Positions 51,322-61,309 of a stretch of 64,000 nucleotides of DNA are shown here, piece by piece. The notes beneath the pieces were generated by a model, which saw only the letters and a program-made list of their open reading frames with translations, was not told the DNA's origin and made no database searches. The position numbers and the translations under genes were made by a program. The stretch's first letter is position 1. Every line of letters begins with the position of its first letter. The stretch is from the NCBI GenBank assembly GCA_023435895.1, contig JAEZLH010000005.1:25018-89017 (forward strand). Direction: 5' to 3'. Source of the DNA: Bacillota bacterium. Its GTDB lineage: Bacteria > Bacillota > Clostridia > Lachnospirales > Lachnospiraceae.

Positions 51322-52491
51322 CTAAAAATTTATCTTTCTATTAATTACTTCAAAGCACATTCTTCCATTGTGATATGGGCATTTCCAAGGTCCTACTATT
51401 TCTTTGGATTTAATTGGTGAACCATCTTTATAAAGCTCAAAAAACCATTCTCCGGTTCTTCGGTCAATCATATAAGCATTGATATAATCCCATATTCTTC
51501 CTGCTGTTTCCAGATAGTAAAGTTTTGTATTATCTTTCAGATAAGCATTTAAGAATCCCAGAACAGCTTCCGCTTGAACCCACCATACTTTCTTGGTATC
51601 CACTATTCCATCTTCACACTCATTGTATAAAGAGCTTTCATCCATCGCAACCTCGTAAATATGTTCAGTCAAAGCCTTATTAATCGGTGTGATTTTCCTT
51701 TCATATTTTGGATTACCAAGCACTTCAACGCCTCTGTCGATCAGCCAGGAGGACTCAATATCATGACCATAGGAATTCAAATCTATTAAAGAGTTCCAGG
51801 TATTATCAAAGAAAACTTCAAGTCTTCTTTTCTCTGGGTTATAAATCTTATCTGCATATAAATCAAGAATCCATTCCATTTTAGCTGCGATATCAGGATT
51901 CTTATCCACACGGTATAGTTCTGTATAAGCTTCAAAAACATGGAGAAGCGTATTCATAGTCCTACTTGCCATTACCCCATTCTCTGATAATTTATCATTA
52001 TTTACCTGCTTAAAACTACGATCGAAGGCTTCCAGATAACCAATATCGTCCTTACATACGCTCTCAATTTTATCTACCAATTCGTTAGCAAGTTTTAGTG
52101 CTTGCGAATCTTTTGATACTTCATAATAAGATGCTAACGCATAAATTGCAAAGGATTGGTTGTAGGTATGCTTGGAATCATCACTTGGTTTACCGTCATA
52201 GGTTACCGACCAGTATACGCCACCATTTTCTTTATCATAAAATGCATTCTTTAAAAACTCATAGGAATGCTTCGCATAGTCAAGACAACTCTCATCTTTT
52301 AACGTCATATAAGCATTGGAAAAGAACCATAAAATTCTGCTGTTTAAAATACATCCCTTATCTGATTTCTTATTTAAATTCAGCACATAATCCATCTCAC
52401 CATAAAATCCACAATATGTATCATCTAAAAGACCCTTCCAAAAAGGGATAATATCATCGGTTAAGTGTCGCCTTATTTGATCCGTCCTCAT
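51322..52491 (-). CDS. cellobiose 2-epimerase (AGE family)
   Basis: A 389-residue (alpha/alpha)6-barrel epimerase that interconverts the reducing-end glucose and mannose of beta-1,4-disaccharides, here most likely mannobiose to mannosylglucose. Motifs: GFYGEMDYVLN, KGCILNSRILWFFS, and catalytic histidines in SYGHDIESSWL (His243) and CPYHNGRMCFEV (His374), the positions of the Ruminococcus albus enzyme. GGAGG precedes the ATG. It sits 24 bases upstream of the GH130 gene, the classic pairing for mannan catabolism. Confidence 0.93.
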   Translation of the reverse strand: MRTDQIRRHLTDDIIPFWKGLLDDTYCGFYGEMDYVLNLNKKSDKGCILNSRILWFFSNAYMTLKDESCLDYAKHSYEFLKNAFYDKENGGVYWSVTYDGKPSDDSKHTYNQSFAIYALASYYEVSKDSQALKLANELVDKIESVCKDDIGYLEAFDRSFKQVNNDKLSENGVMASRTMNTLLHVFEAYTELYRVDKNPDIAAKMEWILDLYADKIYNPEKRRLEVFFDNTWNSLIDLNSYGHDIESSWLIDRGVEVLGNPKYERKITPINKALTEHIYEVAMDESSLYNECEDGIVDTKKVWWVQAEAVLGFLNAYLKDNTKLYYLETAGRIWDYINAYMIDRRTGEWFFELYKDGSPIKSKEIVGPWKCPYHNGRMCFEVINRKINF

Positions 52492-52603
52492 CTTATACCT
52501 CCAAACTCATATTTACTGGAATAACATTGATTTAACCGTAAAGCTCTCTACTTTTTAGCAACAACCCACTGTAGAGGTTGCAGTGAGTTGTCTGATTGTT
52601 AAT

Positions 52604-54784
52604 TTAGTTCGTATTAAAGATAACCTGAACTTCCACATTGCTCTCAGTAAATTTTATATCAAAGCTCAAGCAATTATCCGATAAATAATATTGAATTTCA
52701 CTAGTCGCATCAACAATTATTTGTTTGACAATATAATTTTGAGGTACATAAACAAAATAAGTTTCTATGCTATTGGGGGCTGAATTCAGAGTCATAAATA
52801 GCGAATTTCCACTCCAATTGCAGTCAACTACACTGATTACGTCCATGGAGATATGTCTGCTTGATGCAATTACCTTTGGGATATTTGTTATTGGATGCAA
52901 GGCTACGATTTGGCAACATCCTAATTCCAGCGCTTCACAAGGTATTTCCTTACTAATTATACCTAAATATTTCTTTTTCCAAAAATCAAATGCGATATAA
53001 TCCTTCTCAGCATCTAGTCCTAAGGCTACCAGATTTACATGTGACTCGCCTAAAGGCATTGTCGCAAAACGTCCTAAAATACACCAGGTTTGACTTAAGT
53101 GGCCTATATGAAATGACCACAAAGTAGAGAATGGATGTGCATCGTTCATCGTAGGGAAAATTCCAGCCATATCAAGAGCTTCTTTCATAGAAACATCCTC
53201 CATCTCAACAGGTGTTTCATGCGATTGAACGGCAAATCCATGCAGTTTTGTCCAGGTGTAAGCTGGATAGGATAGCTCTAAATGTCCTGTTTCTGCTGTT
53301 CTGCTTTTTAATCCCGGTATAGTTTTTCGAATAATAGACAACTTTTCCTCTGTATAAGCATCCTCTGTATCACTCAACATACAAAGCGCCCCAGATAATG
53401 AAATCAGGGATAATATACTCTTCGCCCACTCTGGTTTTGTACGTATACAAACATGATCAGGATCGATTTGGAATAAAATCCGTTGGGCATGAAACCATCT
53501 TGCCGATTCAAATAATTGCATTCGTATCCCTGCCCAAGTTGGGTTTGCATCCATCGAAATTCGGCAGGCATCTGCAACACCGATTAGTTCATGCATCTCC
53601 CCCCAGCTGGCAAGATAAAAAATATCCTGCCCCAGACCTTCTTTCGTAGCTAACATATATGATCTAAATTTTCCCTCAGCTGCTTCATTCGACATAAGTC
53701 CGAGTCTAACAGCTTCATGTAATCCATCAAATAGTAAATGCCGAATAGCATCAATTTTAACGTATTTATACCCAAGTTCCCGATAAGCTTTAAAAATTGG
53801 TTTTACCTGTCCCTCAAGACACTCCTCTGTACAGCTATATAGATAATCAATCCACTCGCCCTTCAGTGCTTTATCAGCATTCCACAAAACATCCTCTTTG
53901 TGATACTTAGAAAAGTCAGTATTTGTGATATTTGCGTTTGTCCAAATTGCCGGGATAAGCCCCTGTTCTTCTATCGAATTGATTATACTTTGATGACCAC
54001 CTGGAAATTTTTCTTTGTCGGTAGTCATCCAGCCCTCGCACATACTACCTTCTGCATGATATGGTAAAGGCATTTTTTGATATCCATCATCCACTTGTAT
54101 GTACTCAAGCCCATAGTCTTTAAGCTTATCCGCCAGGAAACTACTTATCCTGTTGATTTTATTAATATTGATATCACGTCTGTAAGCCTCCCACGAACAC
54201 CAACCAGCAATTGTTTTCATCTTCGGTTTGAGCTTCCATGGCTCATAGTAGTTGTAACCCAAATGTTTTCGATAATAATGCATTCTTAGATTTATATATA
54301 ATGGCATTTCACATAGTTCTATTTCAACTTCGATTATCGATTGTCCCTGATTGTTGCTGTTGATTTTATTATCACTCCATCTCCAGCTACAACCATTTAG
54401 TTCAATTAAAAGATCTTGATTTACATCATAAAGACCATTTACACCATGAATAAGCAACTTCCCATGTTGTGCCAATATTGCTTCATTGCCCACAGCACGT
54501 CTAGTGCGCATAGAGACTGTATCATCACTTAGTGTAAAAATCATTTTAGCTTTCGTTGACCTATCTGCAGTAATATAAATCTGCTGCATATATTGAACAC
54601 TTTGAATAGAACCATCTGAACCATGCCTAAATCCCAGATCTTCTACTTCCCCTGGAACCATTAGTTTTATTATATCTACACCATTATATTCATAACTTAA
54701 TATACCTTCTGCTTCATTCCACTTATGTAATGCATGTGTAAGCGGTGGTACACTCAACACATTATGTACATTTTCATTATTCAT
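52604..54784 (-). CDS. GH36-like alpha-galactosidase (clan GH-D)
   Basis: A 726-residue cytosolic hydrolase (no signal peptide). A beta-rich N-terminal domain (~1-185) is followed by the TIM barrel: IAGWCSWEAYRRD, YGLEYIQVDDGYQ, YKYVKIDAIRHLLF (probable nucleophile Asp, ~345) and ACRISMDANPTWAG (probable acid/base Asp, ~412). A C-terminal beta domain ends it. It is divergent from classical GH36, with KIDAIRH in place of LKWDxN, so an alpha-galactosidase role on galactomannan side chains is likely but not proven. ATG at 54784 with AAAGGAG ten bases upstream. Confidence 0.8.
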   Translation of the reverse strand: MNNENVHNVLSVPPLTHALHKWNEAEGILSYEYNGVDIIKLMVPGEVEDLGFRHGSDGSIQSVQYMQQIYITADRSTKAKMIFTLSDDTVSMRTRRAVGNEAILAQHGKLLIHGVNGLYDVNQDLLIELNGCSWRWSDNKINSNNQGQSIIEVEIELCEMPLYINLRMHYYRKHLGYNYYEPWKLKPKMKTIAGWCSWEAYRRDININKINRISSFLADKLKDYGLEYIQVDDGYQKMPLPYHAEGSMCEGWMTTDKEKFPGGHQSIINSIEEQGLIPAIWTNANITNTDFSKYHKEDVLWNADKALKGEWIDYLYSCTEECLEGQVKPIFKAYRELGYKYVKIDAIRHLLFDGLHEAVRLGLMSNEAAEGKFRSYMLATKEGLGQDIFYLASWGEMHELIGVADACRISMDANPTWAGIRMQLFESARWFHAQRILFQIDPDHVCIRTKPEWAKSILSLISLSGALCMLSDTEDAYTEEKLSIIRKTIPGLKSRTAETGHLELSYPAYTWTKLHGFAVQSHETPVEMEDVSMKEALDMAGIFPTMNDAHPFSTLWSFHIGHLSQTWCILGRFATMPLGESHVNLVALGLDAEKDYIAFDFWKKKYLGIISKEIPCEALELGCCQIVALHPITNIPKVIASSRHISMDVISVVDCNWSGNSLFMTLNSAPNSIETYFVYVPQNYIVKQIIVDATSEIQYYLSDNCLSFDIKFTESNVEVQVIFNTN

Positions 54785-54831
54785 CAATAAGTAGCTCCTT
54801 TTTGTATAAAATATCCTCAGTCAACGTTCGT

Positions 54832-56934
54832 TTATACGTGTTCAAACCTTATTCTATATATTGAGTTCTTATCTGCTCTAAAAATAACAGAATTGTCAAC
54901 CACCTTTGAAGCGATAACTTCTGTTGTACAATCTTGTTTCAGTTTATCTACACTAACTACAGTTTGTTCATCAATTTGATCTATAAATTTATAAATCAAC
55001 TCGTCTTCCTCCAGGCTAAAACAAATCAAAGATTTATCTTCCTGTAAAATGAAAGTTTGAAAATTCTTTGCAATCATTTCTCCATGAACAACAACCTTGT
55101 ATTCGACTTTCTCAAAATTTACTTCAATATAGCTATTGTCATCATATACTATTGTCTCTATGTCACCGAACCTCGAATATTTTTTCATTTCTTTCCCATA
55201 GATTTTTAATAACGGTAATGCTACCAGAAAATAATAACTAATTTGTTTGGATAACTCAGCCCTATTAATATCACAGCTATAGGTAGCACCATGAAGTAAC
55301 GCATATATGACATCTATCTTACTGTTGCAATGACGTCCGTAACTTGCTTTGCTATGATAAATGAATGGTATCATTGGTATGACTACTTCATTACGGTAAA
55401 AAACTCTATCCAAAAAGTTTAAATGCCAAAAATGACTAATCTGTCCGATGAAAAGTGAGCTAAAATCCTCTGTTGTCACATCAATATCTCTTCTCATAAA
55501 CTCATTGACAACCATTAGCTTGCCCTCTAAATTTTTCTTGGCAGCGGAAGGATTATTCGGATCAAAGTCATATTTTCTTCCTCCCTTGAAGCCTCCCGAC
55601 AATACATCAATATGATAGGTTTTAGAGATAGGATATTTATCCAAAGTATCATTTACTCTTTTTTCACCGTATTTTTGTGCATATTTATAGTTACTAAGTA
55701 GATACGCCTGTCCGGTTCCGAAATTACCTGATTTCATCAGCTCGCCCTTCGAGTCCAGCGCTATTACACTCGGATCCCAAGCCGGAGATGTCATATATGC
55801 GTCATCATAGTTGTCATGAAAACTTACCACTGTATTATATTCTTTCGCCTGATGGATGAGATTGACCAGTTTATCATATCCTCCAAGCTTTTCATTCACC
55901 TTGTCAACCGAAGGATAACCTGTATCATGGCCATTATACTGCCATCCTACGAGATATAATACCTGTGGTTGATTGTTTGTTACAAAGGATATTATCTTTA
56001 TGTAATCCAGAACATCATCAAACATAATAATATCTTCACTATCTGGCAGTTCTAAAGCTATTTTTGATATCAGCTTATCTTGATAGAAAGGGTTAACTGA
56101 TGAGTCGATTTTAGCTCTAATATATTTTGCTGCATCAACCCATGACGCCTCTTTATCGCAGTCGTAGTCACTTAACAATGATACTTTCACTATACAAGAA
56201 TCTTGAACCTTGAGGTGATAATCGGCGTTTTTGGCTGGCAACTTTTGCCCGAATTCAACCACATCGAAATCCGTTAGCCTGTATATGAAATTCATTGATA
56301 TTGAACCATATTTAATATCATCCATCATATTTACACTACTAATCATCGTATTTTCATATGAATCGGTTTCTAATATACCAATGATTTTATCATTGGAAAC
56401 AGCTCCTATTAATGATGGGCAAATCCAATCAATTTGAAATTGATAATCTCTACAGGAAGCTGTTGAGATATCAATAAGCCTTCCAGTATCTACAGGTATG
56501 ATCATCTTTTCATCATTATGTTCCGCTTTCACGGTAAGCAGCTTTGGCATTTGTACGTTCATAAGATGAAAATCCTCAATCTCTAAAACGTTATTATATT
56601 CAATGCAAATTCCATCATCAAAGAGCTTAAATTCTATATTAAGCGAAATTACTGTTTTTGATTCGAATACGACCTGAGCGAGATAGCTTATATTTTTATT
56701 GTTATAAACTACATTATAATGAACTTTAAAACTTGCCGGTGTCAAAAAGTCATGTCCCTTGCATATTGTTAATGTTGGATATGCATCTTGGGAATCACCA
56801 TACACTATCCCTCCATTATCCTTTGATCGATAGTCAAATATCGTTGGTCTATCTTTTGCAATCCTTATCTTAAATCTTCTATTTTCAAGAATGAAACAAC
56901 AATCTTTATTAATATTTTTATTATCTCTGACCAA
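54832..56934 (-). CDS. uncharacterised glycoside hydrolase, GH101/DUF5696-like
   Basis: A 700-residue cytosolic protein. Beta-sandwich-like N-terminal domain (~1-260), then a catalytic (beta/alpha)8-like region (~285-560) with VLYLVGWQYNGHDTGYPS, TVVSFHDNYDDAYMTSPAWD, KTYHIDVLSGG (Asp443, candidate nucleophile) and DIDVTTEDFSSLFIG (Glu489/Asp490, candidate acid/base), then a C-terminal beta domain (~590-700). The pattern resembles endo-alpha-N-acetylgalactosaminidase-like (GH101/GH129, DUF5696) barrels but the sequence is distant. No signal peptide, so it acts on imported oligosaccharides. TTG start with AGGAGAAGG. It lies 25 bases after yesN; substrate unknown. Confidence 0.65.
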   Translation of the reverse strand: MVRDNKNINKDCCFILENRRFKIRIAKDRPTIFDYRSKDNGGIVYGDSQDAYPTLTICKGHDFLTPASFKVHYNVVYNNKNISYLAQVVFESKTVISLNIEFKLFDDGICIEYNNVLEIEDFHLMNVQMPKLLTVKAEHNDEKMIIPVDTGRLIDISTASCRDYQFQIDWICPSLIGAVSNDKIIGILETDSYENTMISSVNMMDDIKYGSISMNFIYRLTDFDVVEFGQKLPAKNADYHLKVQDSCIVKVSLLSDYDCDKEASWVDAAKYIRAKIDSSVNPFYQDKLISKIALELPDSEDIIMFDDVLDYIKIISFVTNNQPQVLYLVGWQYNGHDTGYPSVDKVNEKLGGYDKLVNLIHQAKEYNTVVSFHDNYDDAYMTSPAWDPSVIALDSKGELMKSGNFGTGQAYLLSNYKYAQKYGEKRVNDTLDKYPISKTYHIDVLSGGFKGGRKYDFDPNNPSAAKKNLEGKLMVVNEFMRRDIDVTTEDFSSLFIGQISHFWHLNFLDRVFYRNEVVIPMIPFIYHSKASYGRHCNSKIDVIYALLHGATYSCDINRAELSKQISYYFLVALPLLKIYGKEMKKYSRFGDIETIVYDDNSYIEVNFEKVEYKVVVHGEMIAKNFQTFILQEDKSLICFSLEEDELIYKFIDQIDEQTVVSVDKLKQDCTTEVIASKVVDNSVIFRADKNSIYRIRFEHV

Positions 56935-56958
56935 AAACCTTCTCCTCTCAAATGGCTA

Positions 56959-58575
56959 TCACAAATTTCTATATTCTTTTGGTGATATTCCCACATTCTT
57001 TTTAAATACTTTGCTAAAATATGTGGGATCCGTATAGCCAACCTTTTCTCCTACTTCATATAATTTAATGTTTATATCTTTTAAATAAAGTTTGGCTTTG
57101 TTAATGCGAACTCTTGTTAAGTAATCAGAAATGGTTTCACCTGTTTGCTTTTTAAAGAGGTCGCTAATATAACTAGAACTGACAAACGTAATTTCAGAAA
57201 TTTTAATCAAACTTACCTCTTTATCGAAATGGCTTTCTATATAGCTCTTAACAATCTCTATGATTCTTCTATCCTTCCTGTTCCTTACGGAAGAAATTCT
57301 TTGAATTATTTTAGTATAAACCCCCCGGTTAAATCGAACGATTTCATCAAATGTATCAAATACTTCTATTTCTTTAGAATATGAATATGAGTTCATAAAT
57401 AACTCTTTCGCACTCTCTCGAAACTCTATAAAATTATTATCCAAATTTACATATACATTTGAAAAAACACTTAAGACTACCGATATATCAGGCTTCTCTC
57501 TCAATACCAATTTAGAAACTATATTAAGTGTATCTTCCAAAATCAATAAAGATGCCGCCTCAATTGACTTTTTTAAATTATCATTTAGACAATCATACAA
57601 TTTTATGGATATCTCATTATTTTTACTAGCATTGATATCAGCGGTTAAAGAATCCGGCCTTATAATACTTGATGAGGTATTGAATAATCTTTGGCGAAGT
57701 GATACTTTTGCAGCTTCAAAGCTTTTATTTAAATCACTAATATTACATACAGGTATCCCGATACTTATGGAAAATCTTAATTTTTGAATAAATTTCGTTA
57801 AATTATTTAAAATCTCCTCGGCAATACAATCAATCAGCCTCTCTTTCCCTTCTTCCACTAAAATTCCTATAACCAGCATAATATCTTCTGAATAAGAAAA
57901 ATATTTTGCATACACATTGACTGATTCTTCAACAATGTTTCTCATCATAAAATTATAAAGATTAACTTCTTCCGCTCCCAATTCTCCATAAAAAAATCTG
58001 ACGTTATCTATTGTTATGGTTAGTACATAATACGTTCCTTTTTCTATCTTTAGATCATACTGCAAAAGCCTTTCTTCAACATTTTCTGTTGGATTATCTG
58101 TTGTATTAATAAGATTCTTAAAGAAAAGTTCTTTTGCTATTTTATTACTCTGGTATAAATTTTTCTGTTTGAACCTTTCGTTTTGCTTGTTTAGTTTTTC
58201 AAAATTTATTTTTTCATCCATTTCTCTCAGTAAATCAACTAAATAATCATTGTCAATGGGCTTTAATATATAATCATCAATTCCATCTCTGAACGTATTT
58301 CTTACAAGATTAAATTCGCTGAAGCCACTAATTACGATTTTCCTTATATTTGGATATTTTTCAGAAAGAATATGAACAAGCTGATCCCCATTCATTTTGG
58401 GCATTTTAATGTCTGTAATAACAACATCAGGAAGATTTTCCTTTACTAAATCCATTGCTTCCATTCCATTTGTAGCTTTGCCAATAACAACAAAATCATC
58501 TTCAAGTCTTTCAATGATTCTTGCAATTCCGTTAACAATATTTTCTTCATCGTCTACAATCAAAATCTTAAGCAT
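56959..58575 (-). CDS. YesN-type response regulator (receiver + AraC HTH)
   Basis: A 538-residue regulator. The receiver (~1-120) has KILIVDDEENIVNG, DVVITDIKMPKMNG (phospho-acceptor Asp ~53) and YILKPIDNDYL. A long middle region follows (~130-430). The AraC HTH pair is at the C terminus (FVSSSYISDLFKKQTGETIS; VGYTDPTYFSKVFKKNVGIS, ending SPKEYR). Paired with the YesM-type kinase upstream, it should control this sugar locus. Start 58575 with AGGAG nine bases upstream. Confidence 0.92.
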   Translation of the reverse strand: MLKILIVDDEENIVNGIARIIERLEDDFVVIGKATNGMEAMDLVKENLPDVVITDIKMPKMNGDQLVHILSEKYPNIRKIVISGFSEFNLVRNTFRDGIDDYILKPIDNDYLVDLLREMDEKINFEKLNKQNERFKQKNLYQSNKIAKELFFKNLINTTDNPTENVEERLLQYDLKIEKGTYYVLTITIDNVRFFYGELGAEEVNLYNFMMRNIVEESVNVYAKYFSYSEDIMLVIGILVEEGKERLIDCIAEEILNNLTKFIQKLRFSISIGIPVCNISDLNKSFEAAKVSLRQRLFNTSSSIIRPDSLTADINASKNNEISIKLYDCLNDNLKKSIEAASLLILEDTLNIVSKLVLREKPDISVVLSVFSNVYVNLDNNFIEFRESAKELFMNSYSYSKEIEVFDTFDEIVRFNRGVYTKIIQRISSVRNRKDRRIIEIVKSYIESHFDKEVSLIKISEITFVSSSYISDLFKKQTGETISDYLTRVRINKAKLYLKDINIKLYEVGEKVGYTDPTYFSKVFKKNVGISPKEYRNL

Positions 58576-58590
58576 ATTCAGCAACTCCTA

Positions 58591-60435
58591 TTAAATTACA
58601 TTGGGTAGATTTAATCTTACTAAAGTCCCTTTTCCTTCTGCGCTAATTATTTGAATCCCATAACTTTCACCATAATGTAGCTTAATTCGTTCGTTTATAT
58701 TTCTTAATCCAATGCTTTTCATTTTGGAGCCGTCGATCGTGTTCGAAAAATCATTAATTATTTCATTAATCTCTATAAGTTGGTATTCTGAAATCCCGAC
58801 TCCATTATCCGAAATATCAAAGCAAATTCCTTCACTCGTCTTGTATCCAGTTATCGTAATAACTCCTGTGTTAAATTGTGGTTCTAGACCATGCTGTATG
58901 GCATTTTCAACGATGGGCTGAAATAAAAGTTTTAAAATTTTATATTCGTATAATTCGTTATCAAGATTTATATTAAATTGTAATCTGTTTGAAAATCTAA
59001 AATTTTGCAAGTATAAATAGTTATTTAAGTAGTCTACTTCATCCTTTACACTTACAATTTTGTTGTTAATATCAACGCTGTATCGTAACAGTTTTCCCAA
59101 AGTAAATAATGACTTAGATACATAAATATCATCATTTGATTCTGCGAGCATTCGAATCGATTCTAAAGTATTATAGATAAAATGTGGATTGATTTGGGAT
59201 TGTAGCATATAAAGCTCTGCTTCTTTTTTCCGTTCCTGAGTTAAGTATATCGTATCAAGTAATTGATCAATCATCATAAGCATATGGTTGAAGCTTTTTC
59301 CCAACTGTCCAATTTCATCGTCATACTTTGTACTAAAACTAATTTTAAAATCTCCTTGCTCAACTATCTTCATCATTCTTGTGAGCTTCTTAAGAGGCAT
59401 AGTCATTGCTGATGCTGTAAAAATTGAAATTAATAATGATACAAATACAAACACCGAAACCAGAATTATAACATTTCTTTCAACATTACGTATATCCGAG
59501 TATAGTATGTTTTCGGGAAGCAAACGCACTAGCTTCCAGGATGTCTCAAGTGACTCTTCTGTATTAACTATATATTTCTGATGTCCCATTGTTATTTCAG
59601 AATTTTTTTTCTGCAAATCACTATAACTTATATCCTTATAGGTGGAGTCTTTGATCTTCTTTGTAATATTATTCTCATTTGAATCGTAAATGATTGTATT
59701 ATTTTCATCAAGGATGAAGATATATTCTCCCTTAAACGTTTTTATTTTATTGCAAATGTCTCTCAAAAACTGTGAATTAATATCTATACTTATTAAACCG
59801 ATCTTTTTACCATCGTAAACATTATTAATTACTCTGGAAACGGAAAATAAATAAAAATCATTATCACCCTGCCATTTCCATCGATCATACTTGAAACTTC
59901 CTCGTACGAAAGGTGATCCTTGCAATTCGACTGTATTAATAAACCAACTTTCTTTCGATGGGTCGTAGTTGGACGCGATGGTACTATCAACCATTTGATA
60001 AGCGTTTGATCCCTTTAGGTTAAAAATAAAGGATGAATAAATATATTTTTTTGATGCCATGATATAATTCAGAAACCGACGTATGCTGCTCATCTCTTCA
60101 AAAGTGAACTTTCCGTTTGTTTCATCCTCATCATTACTTTTATTTAGTGTGTACATTAAGTCATCGTTATATAAAGGCTGGGTCGTTAGCTGCTCTATGT
60201 CCGAAATAAAGCTATCAATACTCTCTATCGCCTGACTATCCACTTGCGAAATCAATTTTTTAGTTTCGTTGATTTTATCCGTCATATAAAAGTCAAAAAC
60301 AGCATAAAAAATAATGGTTACCGGAACTATGATTAAAAGCAAGTGGTTAAGTAAAATTTTACTTTGTAAAGGCCAATTCCTGTAACTTATAACTCTTAAG
60401 TTTTTTAATAATTTATTAGGCTGTTTTCTTCTCAT
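58591..60435 (-). CDS. YesM-type sensor histidine kinase
   Basis: A 614-residue membrane kinase. TM1 (~27-48), external dCache-type sensor (~50-310, with DRWKWQGDNDFYLFSVSRVI), TM2 (~315-338), HAMP (~340-392), then the His-kinase box QSQINPHFIYNTLESIRMLA (phospho-acceptor His) and HATPase motifs (FQPIVENAIQHGLEP, ICFDISDNGVGIS). It probably senses an extracellular sugar or the loaded binding protein. It begins 10 bases after the permease gene and ends 15 bases before yesN. Confidence 0.93.
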   Translation of the reverse strand: MRRKQPNKLLKNLRVISYRNWPLQSKILLNHLLLIIVPVTIIFYAVFDFYMTDKINETKKLISQVDSQAIESIDSFISDIEQLTTQPLYNDDLMYTLNKSNDEDETNGKFTFEEMSSIRRFLNYIMASKKYIYSSFIFNLKGSNAYQMVDSTIASNYDPSKESWFINTVELQGSPFVRGSFKYDRWKWQGDNDFYLFSVSRVINNVYDGKKIGLISIDINSQFLRDICNKIKTFKGEYIFILDENNTIIYDSNENNITKKIKDSTYKDISYSDLQKKNSEITMGHQKYIVNTEESLETSWKLVRLLPENILYSDIRNVERNVIILVSVFVFVSLLISIFTASAMTMPLKKLTRMMKIVEQGDFKISFSTKYDDEIGQLGKSFNHMLMMIDQLLDTIYLTQERKKEAELYMLQSQINPHFIYNTLESIRMLAESNDDIYVSKSLFTLGKLLRYSVDINNKIVSVKDEVDYLNNYLYLQNFRFSNRLQFNINLDNELYEYKILKLLFQPIVENAIQHGLEPQFNTGVITITGYKTSEGICFDISDNGVGISEYQLIEINEIINDFSNTIDGSKMKSIGLRNINERIKLHYGESYGIQIISAEGKGTLVRLNLPNVI

Positions 60436-60445
60436 TTTAACCTAC

Positions 60446-61309
60446 CTATTCTTTAATTGCTCCCATTGTTATACCCGAGAGAATGTACTTTTGCAGGAAT
60501 ATAAACAATACTATGGTCGGTAACATCGCCATGATAATACCCGCAGACATCTGGTTTTCTACATTTGATCTGATTCCAGAAAAAGCCATAAGCGAATTTA
60601 CAATTGTATATAGATTCGGCCTAGTATTATATAAATATTGCGTAAACATATCATTGTAGATACTGATCGACTTAATTATTACGATTGTTGCAGTTGCCGG
60701 AGCAAGTAATGGCAGTATGATGCTCTTGAAAATTTTAAAGTACGATGCCCCATCTAACATTGCACTTTCATCAAGCGAAATCGAAATCTTATTCATAAAT
60801 TGCAGGTATATCCATATCTGAATAATATCTGTTCCGTTATAGAGTAATATTGGAGCAGCAAGGTGTCCGGTTAGCCCCAATTTCACCAACATTGGATAAA
60901 TTGTTACCTGTAGTGTAGCACCTGGAACCATCGCAGAAAAAATGTATAGAAAATTTATTGCTTTTTTCATCTTAAAATCAAATCTACTAAGGCAATAAGC
61001 TAACATTGTTCCTGTTAATACACTTCCTAATGTTCCGAAGAATACCAGAATAAAACTATTTTTAAACCCTGTCAAGAAATTACCATACTTGAAGGTTGTA
61101 ATATAATTATTAAAGTTAAAAAAATTTGATGGCATCTGAAAAACAGATGTTTTTATATACTCAGCGTCGGTTTTAAAGGATGTAAAGAAAATGATTGAGA
61201 GAGGAAATATAACGATAAATACCCATAATAATAGCAGTATATATTTTATTGTTTGAATGCATATGTTTTTTGCTTTTTGTTGTTTATCTAAGTAATCCAC
61301 TGTTCTCAT
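60446..61309 (-). CDS. ABC sugar permease, MalG/LacG type
   Basis: A 287-residue inner-membrane subunit with six helices and the EAA loop DESAMLDGASYFKIFKSIILP. The C-terminal GAIKE ending is typical of CUT1 permeases. Its ATG (61309) lies inside the 3' end of the other permease gene (26-base overlap), with AAAGG five bases upstream. The operon carries no ATPase gene, so a shared MsmK-like ATPase must be encoded elsewhere. Confidence 0.93.
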   Translation of the reverse strand: MRTVDYLDKQQKAKNICIQTIKYILLLLWVFIVIFPLSIIFFTSFKTDAEYIKTSVFQMPSNFFNFNNYITTFKYGNFLTGFKNSFILVFFGTLGSVLTGTMLAYCLSRFDFKMKKAINFLYIFSAMVPGATLQVTIYPMLVKLGLTGHLAAPILLYNGTDIIQIWIYLQFMNKISISLDESAMLDGASYFKIFKSIILPLLAPATATIVIIKSISIYNDMFTQYLYNTRPNLYTIVNSLMAFSGIRSNVENQMSAGIIMAMLPTIVLFIFLQKYILSGITMGAIKE

